64,000 nucleotides of DNA from Lonicera japonica. Its lineage: Eukaryota; Streptophyta; Magnoliopsida; Dipsacales; Caprifoliaceae. A model generated the notes under the pieces. That model was not told the DNA's origin. It was given only the letters and a program-made list of their open reading frames with translations, and ran no database searches. The translations under genes were made by a program, and so were the position numbers. Position 1 is the stretch's first letter, and each line of letters begins with the position of its first letter. The stretch is taken from positions 28,699,736 to 28,763,735 of the forward strand of contig CM038469.1 of NCBI GenBank assembly GCA_021464415.1, read 5' to 3'. This document shows positions 60,514 through 64,000 of this stretch, piece after piece.

Positions 60514-60520
60514 ACCGAAC

Positions 60521-60800
60521 TATTTCCAACATATGACAATTTTTCCGTTCGGCAACCCCATTCTGTTGAGGTGTATAAGGGCATGTAGTCTGATGAATGA
60601 TTCCATTGAGTTTGAAGAATTCCTGTAACTCTGTACTCATATATTCACCACCATTGTCACTGCGGAGAATTTGAATAGTAGCGTTATACTGTGTACGGAT
60701 CTGTTTATGAAATCCTTATAACATACTACTAACTTCACTTTTTGATTTCATGGGACAAACCCACGTCATTTGAGTGCAATCATCAATAAATGTGACGAAC
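60521..60800 (-). pseudogene. Copia integrase, catalytic-core part
   Basis: Minus-strand reading includes FVTFIDDCTQMTWVCPMKSK, ILRSDNGGEYMSTELQEFF and TPQQNGVAERKNCHMLEIV, the integrase core with two Asp and the Glu-containing region of Ty1/Copia elements. It continues exactly at 51256 (RASLIGVNTP) once the nested element and one CGAAC are removed. An in-frame stop lies at 60717-60719. Similarity stops near 60800, so gag, protease and the integrase N-terminus are missing. Confidence 0.9.
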
Positions 60801-61015
60801 CAAAATTCGGTTATGGCAGAGAACCAAAATTCCCATCAAGACACTAAGGTGATTTGGTTGAGGAAGACCACGTACCCGCTCAATTCGTACTGTTATTGTG
60901 ATCGATCCTCGCATTCCAAATTTGTTTGTCAGGGATCCAGGTACGCGGTTTAATTGTGTTTTACTTAGATCTTGATGATTTGACATGTTGACTCAAGTGA
61001 TTTAATTCTAACAAG
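60801..61015. other. Possible LTR end upstream of a primer-binding site
   Basis: Unrelated to the preceding Copia. It ends TTTAATTCTAACA directly before a primer-binding-site-like motif on the plus strand, so it may be the end of a plus-strand LTR. No second LTR found. Confidence 0.4.
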
Positions 61016-61027
61016 TGATATCAGAGC
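61016..61027 (+). other. Primer-binding-site-like motif
   Basis: TGATATCAGAGC matches the initiator tRNA-Met primer-binding site TGGTATCAGAGC with one change and follows ...CTAACAAG as expected after an LTR end. Confidence 0.5.
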
Positions 61028-61105
61028 AACTTTATGTTAAATTATTAAGTATTGTATAAAATTTATTATTATATAAGATTCGGTTATAAGAATTACGAAA
61101 ATCAG

Positions 61106-61131
61106 GATATATATATATATATATATATATT
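61106..61131. repeat. TA microsatellite
   Basis: An uninterrupted run of about 13 TA units. Confidence 0.9.
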
Positions 61132-61579
61132 ATATTAGAGGACAAAAGCATCTTGATGTTCGTTCTGCTGTGACCCAAAAGGATTTGACTTTTCACAGAA
61201 TTTTTTAAGCGCGCATCCGTATACTATTTATCCTTAAACTTCTCCTTAAACAATATGGTCTATCTCATGTACGAGTAATGAAATTATCGCAACTTTTGTC
61301 ACAGTAAGGTTGTGACTAAACCATGATTATCACCATACTAATACATTTAATAACATAGATCAAATGTGGATGAGTAGCATGGAAATTACATGCAATGTGA
61401 TCTTAGACATGCCTATTTTCAAATGGCCTAACTTTAATGAGATCAGCATTAACCGTCTAAACTTTATGTTAAACTACAATGGAAGGGAAAAACAAATATT
61501 CAGAGTTAAGACGAAAATAAACCATCTTCTTTATTCTGCAGAAAATGTGCGTCTAAATAAAAGAGCATCCATGATACAA

Positions 61580-62880
61580 ACTCCCACTAAACCAGCACTT
61601 TATTAGATAACACAAAACCCATATGAGCAATATGCTCATAAAATACCTTATGTGTTAAGCCTTCAGTGAACGGATCCGTAATCATGGAGTTTGTACTTAT
61701 ATACTCTATAGACACGACAACTCTGAACTCTTCTTTAATAACAAAAAACTTAATATCTATGTGCTTTAGATTTCTAAAAATTTATGTTGTTATCGAATAT
61801 AGCACAATCAATTTATTGTCACAAAATATCTTTAGTAGTCTTTCGACACTATCCATAATCTGCAACCTAGTGACAAAATTTGACAGCTATATTCCATCCT
61901 AAAATCGAAATCAGAATACCATATGATCTCCAACTAATCTAATTTTCGATACGTAAGTATATAATCCTTTTGTTCTCTTTAAATACCGTATAACCCTTTA
62001 ATTGGCTGCTTTCCGAAGATATATCATAGGGTTACTTAAATATCTACCAAATATATTTATTATGAACGTTAAACCTAGATGCGTTCATAGTTTATGATAC
62101 ACCAGACTCCCTACAACTGATGCATAAGAAATCTTTTGCATTTCTTAATTTTCAACCTTATTTTGGGGCACTGGCTGAGACATAAATTGTCTCCTTTAAC
62201 AATGAGAGTATCTCCCGAATGACAGTCTTTTATGCCTAATCTGGTAAGAATTCTTTCAATATATCTCTTTCGTGAAAACCCTAGGATACCCGACAATAAT
62301 GTCGATATATCTGTATTCCTAATACAAAAGAGATATTATCAACATAAAATATCAAGAAGATAATGTTACTCACATTGAACTTATAATATACATAATCATC
62401 AACCGAATTTACCTCAAAACCGTATGAGACAATAACTTAATGAAATATGTAATACCATTGACAGAAAACTTCCTTAAGGCCATATGTGGATTTCTTTAAT
62501 TTCACTTATTTTTTAGATTGTTGAGTTTGTTATATAGGAAGTTTTTTCAACATTGTCTTGATAATCTTAATTTGCATCTGAAACAATGTCAGAAATTTGT
62601 TCCTAATCATTGTCAATAGCAATACTTAGAATTTGAATAAATTCATCTTCAAAGACAATGTTTATAACTTTATCTTCCCCCTTAAACTCAATAACCTCGA
62701 GAAATTTGGCATTTTCCGTCTTAACAAAGGATTTATTCGAGGGATCATAAAATTTATAATATCTCTATCTTTCAGTGTATCTAACAAAGTACACAATAAC
62801 AGTACATATTAAGGAAAGTTTTGGGATCTTTATACAACTTGTAGTGTATACTCCTATATTTTTATTATGTGACCTTATAC
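61580..62880 (-). pseudogene. Decayed Copia RT/RNase H remnant
   Basis: On the minus strand, short readings in different frames follow Copia order. RKRYIERILTRLGIKDCHSG (about 62275-62216) and GDNLCLSQCPK correspond to the region after the YVDD box; a decayed FYVDN reading lies near 62350. KSKHIDIKFFVIKEEF with TNSMITDPFTEGL and YEHIAHMG (about 61775-61625) correspond to the RNase H end. Many stops and shifts separate them. It is not the same copy as the Copia at 48957-60800. Confidence 0.75.
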
Positions 62881-63034
62881 ATATATATACATATGAGGTA
62901 TTTTTTAAAAGTTTAATTTTATATATGTTATGTGTACATATATATAAATTTCAGATATATATATGTATTGTGTAGTACATGTATATTCCTTTAGTTTATT
63001 ATTTGCAATAAAATTATTTATTTAAGATATTAAT
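62881..63034. other. TA-rich stretch
   Basis: Short TA runs (about 62880-62900 and 62936-62970); nothing else seen. Confidence 0.5.
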
Positions 63035-63735
63035 GTTTATTATTTATGCAAATAATAATTGGTTCAAAGGAAAGTTATTATTTGGCCAAATAATAGACAT
63101 TCTCTTCTCTCGATATTTGTGAAGGTTATTATTTGAAAGAATAATAAACACACATACAGGAATAAATGTGTGATAATTATCAAGTTTTCATGTGAGCAAT
63201 AAGTCAGTCCAAAGAAAGGCTTTTTGTTTAACATTAATTATTATCAACATTTGATTCTTGTGTTGAGAGTGCCTATTATAGTCTCGTTTGGGTACGCAAG
63301 CCCCAGACTGCCAATAATCTAAAATTGCAATACGCGTCAATGTGGAAAAAATAAGGTTTATGCTTTGCAAATCTCATTAATACGGAAAATCTAATTCTTT
63401 TTTTTGTGGATTATAAGGATGCGAAGCACAAATCATCTGATATTTTGAAATATATGAATTGAAATGATAAGTTGCCAAAGTAACCTCTATCGCGTAAATT
63501 TGTTTGTTTTAGAATATTAAGATGTGCGTAATTGTTATTTATGCAAATAATAATCGACCCAAAGGAAGGTTATTGTTTGGCCGAATAACATGTACACTTA
63601 TGGTAATAAATATAATATGACAATTGAGTTTTCCATGTGAATAATACGTCGGCCCAAAGGAAGTCCTATTATTTGACAGGATTTGTCATTTATATTTGAT
63701 TACTGCGTTGAGATGGCCAATTACAAGTTGATGTT
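63035..63735. repeat. Tandem duplication, period about 490 bp
   Basis: TTATTTATGCAAATAATAAT followed by a CCAAAGGAAGGTTATT-type motif and TTTGGCC.AATAA occurs at about 63040-63108 and 63535-63592. Both copies continue with CATGTGA.AATA..TC, a second CCCAAAGGAAG-type motif (63212 and 63654) and GTGTTGAGA/GCGTTGAGA. The repeated CCAAAGGAAGG-type motif occurs four times in all. Probably retroelement leader sequence. Confidence 0.65.
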
Positions 63736-64000
63736 CTGTCCAAAGACTAAATATCAACGTTATGCTAGGTATATTGTGATGGGAACCCACTATTGATAAT
63801 TTGGATAATTGTGTCATTCATATATATTGTTTGTTAATATGTTATGACATGTATATTAATTGTAAGTTTGTAATTTTTATAATTTGTTCTCTATTCAATT
63901 TTAAGTTATGCTTTATATATCTGCCAACATAAATTCGGTATCGGTGCTTAACGGCACAAATTTTAAGAATTAAAAATAGAACGCTTATATTCCAAGAATT
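63736..64000. other. Unassigned end of the window
   Basis: AT-rich; no feature recognised. Confidence 0.4.

Larger units (their letters stand above)
51257..60520 (-). mobile_element. Nested non-coding LTR retrotransposon (LARD-like, Tekay/Del-type termini)
   Basis: Two LTRs (51262-53867, 2606 bp; 57910-60513, 2604 bp) flank about 4.04 kb. A primer-binding site TGGTATCAGAG (complement of 57897-57907) lies two bases inside the right LTR and a polypurine tract TTAAGGGGGGAAGG (complement near 53870-53883) next to the left LTR, so it points to the minus strand. The stretch before the LTR, CTGAAATTTCGAGGACGAAA TTTC followed by the purine tract and TGTAACACC, is typical of Tekay/Del chromoviruses. 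CGAAC is duplicated (51257-51261 and 60516-60520), splitting a Copia integrase codon for codon. No gag or pol reading exists in the interior. Roughly 30-40 differences between LTRs (about 98.5% identity by eye) point to a recent insertion. Confidence 0.9.

Overview
This window looks like nuclear DNA of a flowering plant, most likely a eudicot. It is very AT-rich, its genes are split by GT..AG introns, its two recognisable host genes have close Arabidopsis counterparts, and the rest is dominated by plant-type transposons. The species cannot be told from the sequence.

Host genes. Two genes are convincing and converge on each other. (1) 31665-35881, plus strand: an 11-exon NAP1-type histone chaperone (371 aa, frame intact throughout). 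(2) 37102-44548, minus strand: a two-exon ADP/ATP-carrier-family protein (340 aa) closest to the plasma-membrane type PM-ANT1 (At5g56450), with a 6.4 kb intron full of small transposons. They are functionally unrelated: one handles histones in nucleus and cytosol, the other moves adenine nucleotides across a membrane.

Layout. 1-8468: intergenic, with three MITEs with target duplications or clear inverted ends, a 390-bp nested hairpin element, a duplicated SINE+LTR block and a small degenerate LTR retroelement. 8469-15459: one complete CACTA DNA transposon (ends CACTATGCC...GGCATAGTG, 3-bp target duplication AGA) with dense palindromic subterminal arrays and a five-exon TnpA-like gene, but no visible TnpD transposase. 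15460-31500: gene-free, with hairpins, a palindromic-motif cluster, a 1.67-kb tandem duplication, a 491-bp hAT-type MITE, a tandem array of hairpin units, and an older tandem duplication carrying a SINE insertion whose empty site survives in the sister copy. 31500-44700: the two genes, with MITEs in their introns. 44700-47880: two further MITEs. 47880-61000: a Copia retrotransposon on the minus strand, damaged by stops and a frameshift, split inside its integrase by a 9.25-kb non-coding LTR retrotransposon with 2.6-kb LTRs and Tekay/Del-like termini. 61000-64000: degenerate Copia remnants and a retroelement-derived duplication.

No rRNA, functional tRNA, CRISPR or viral gene was recognised. 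The most unusual points are the CACTA hairpin arrays, a MITE that starts two bases after the exon-10 boundary of NAP1, the self-folding hairpin family at 4.2 and 17.2 kb, the tandem hairpin array at 27 kb, and the nested retrotransposon with two extra bases at its insertion junction.
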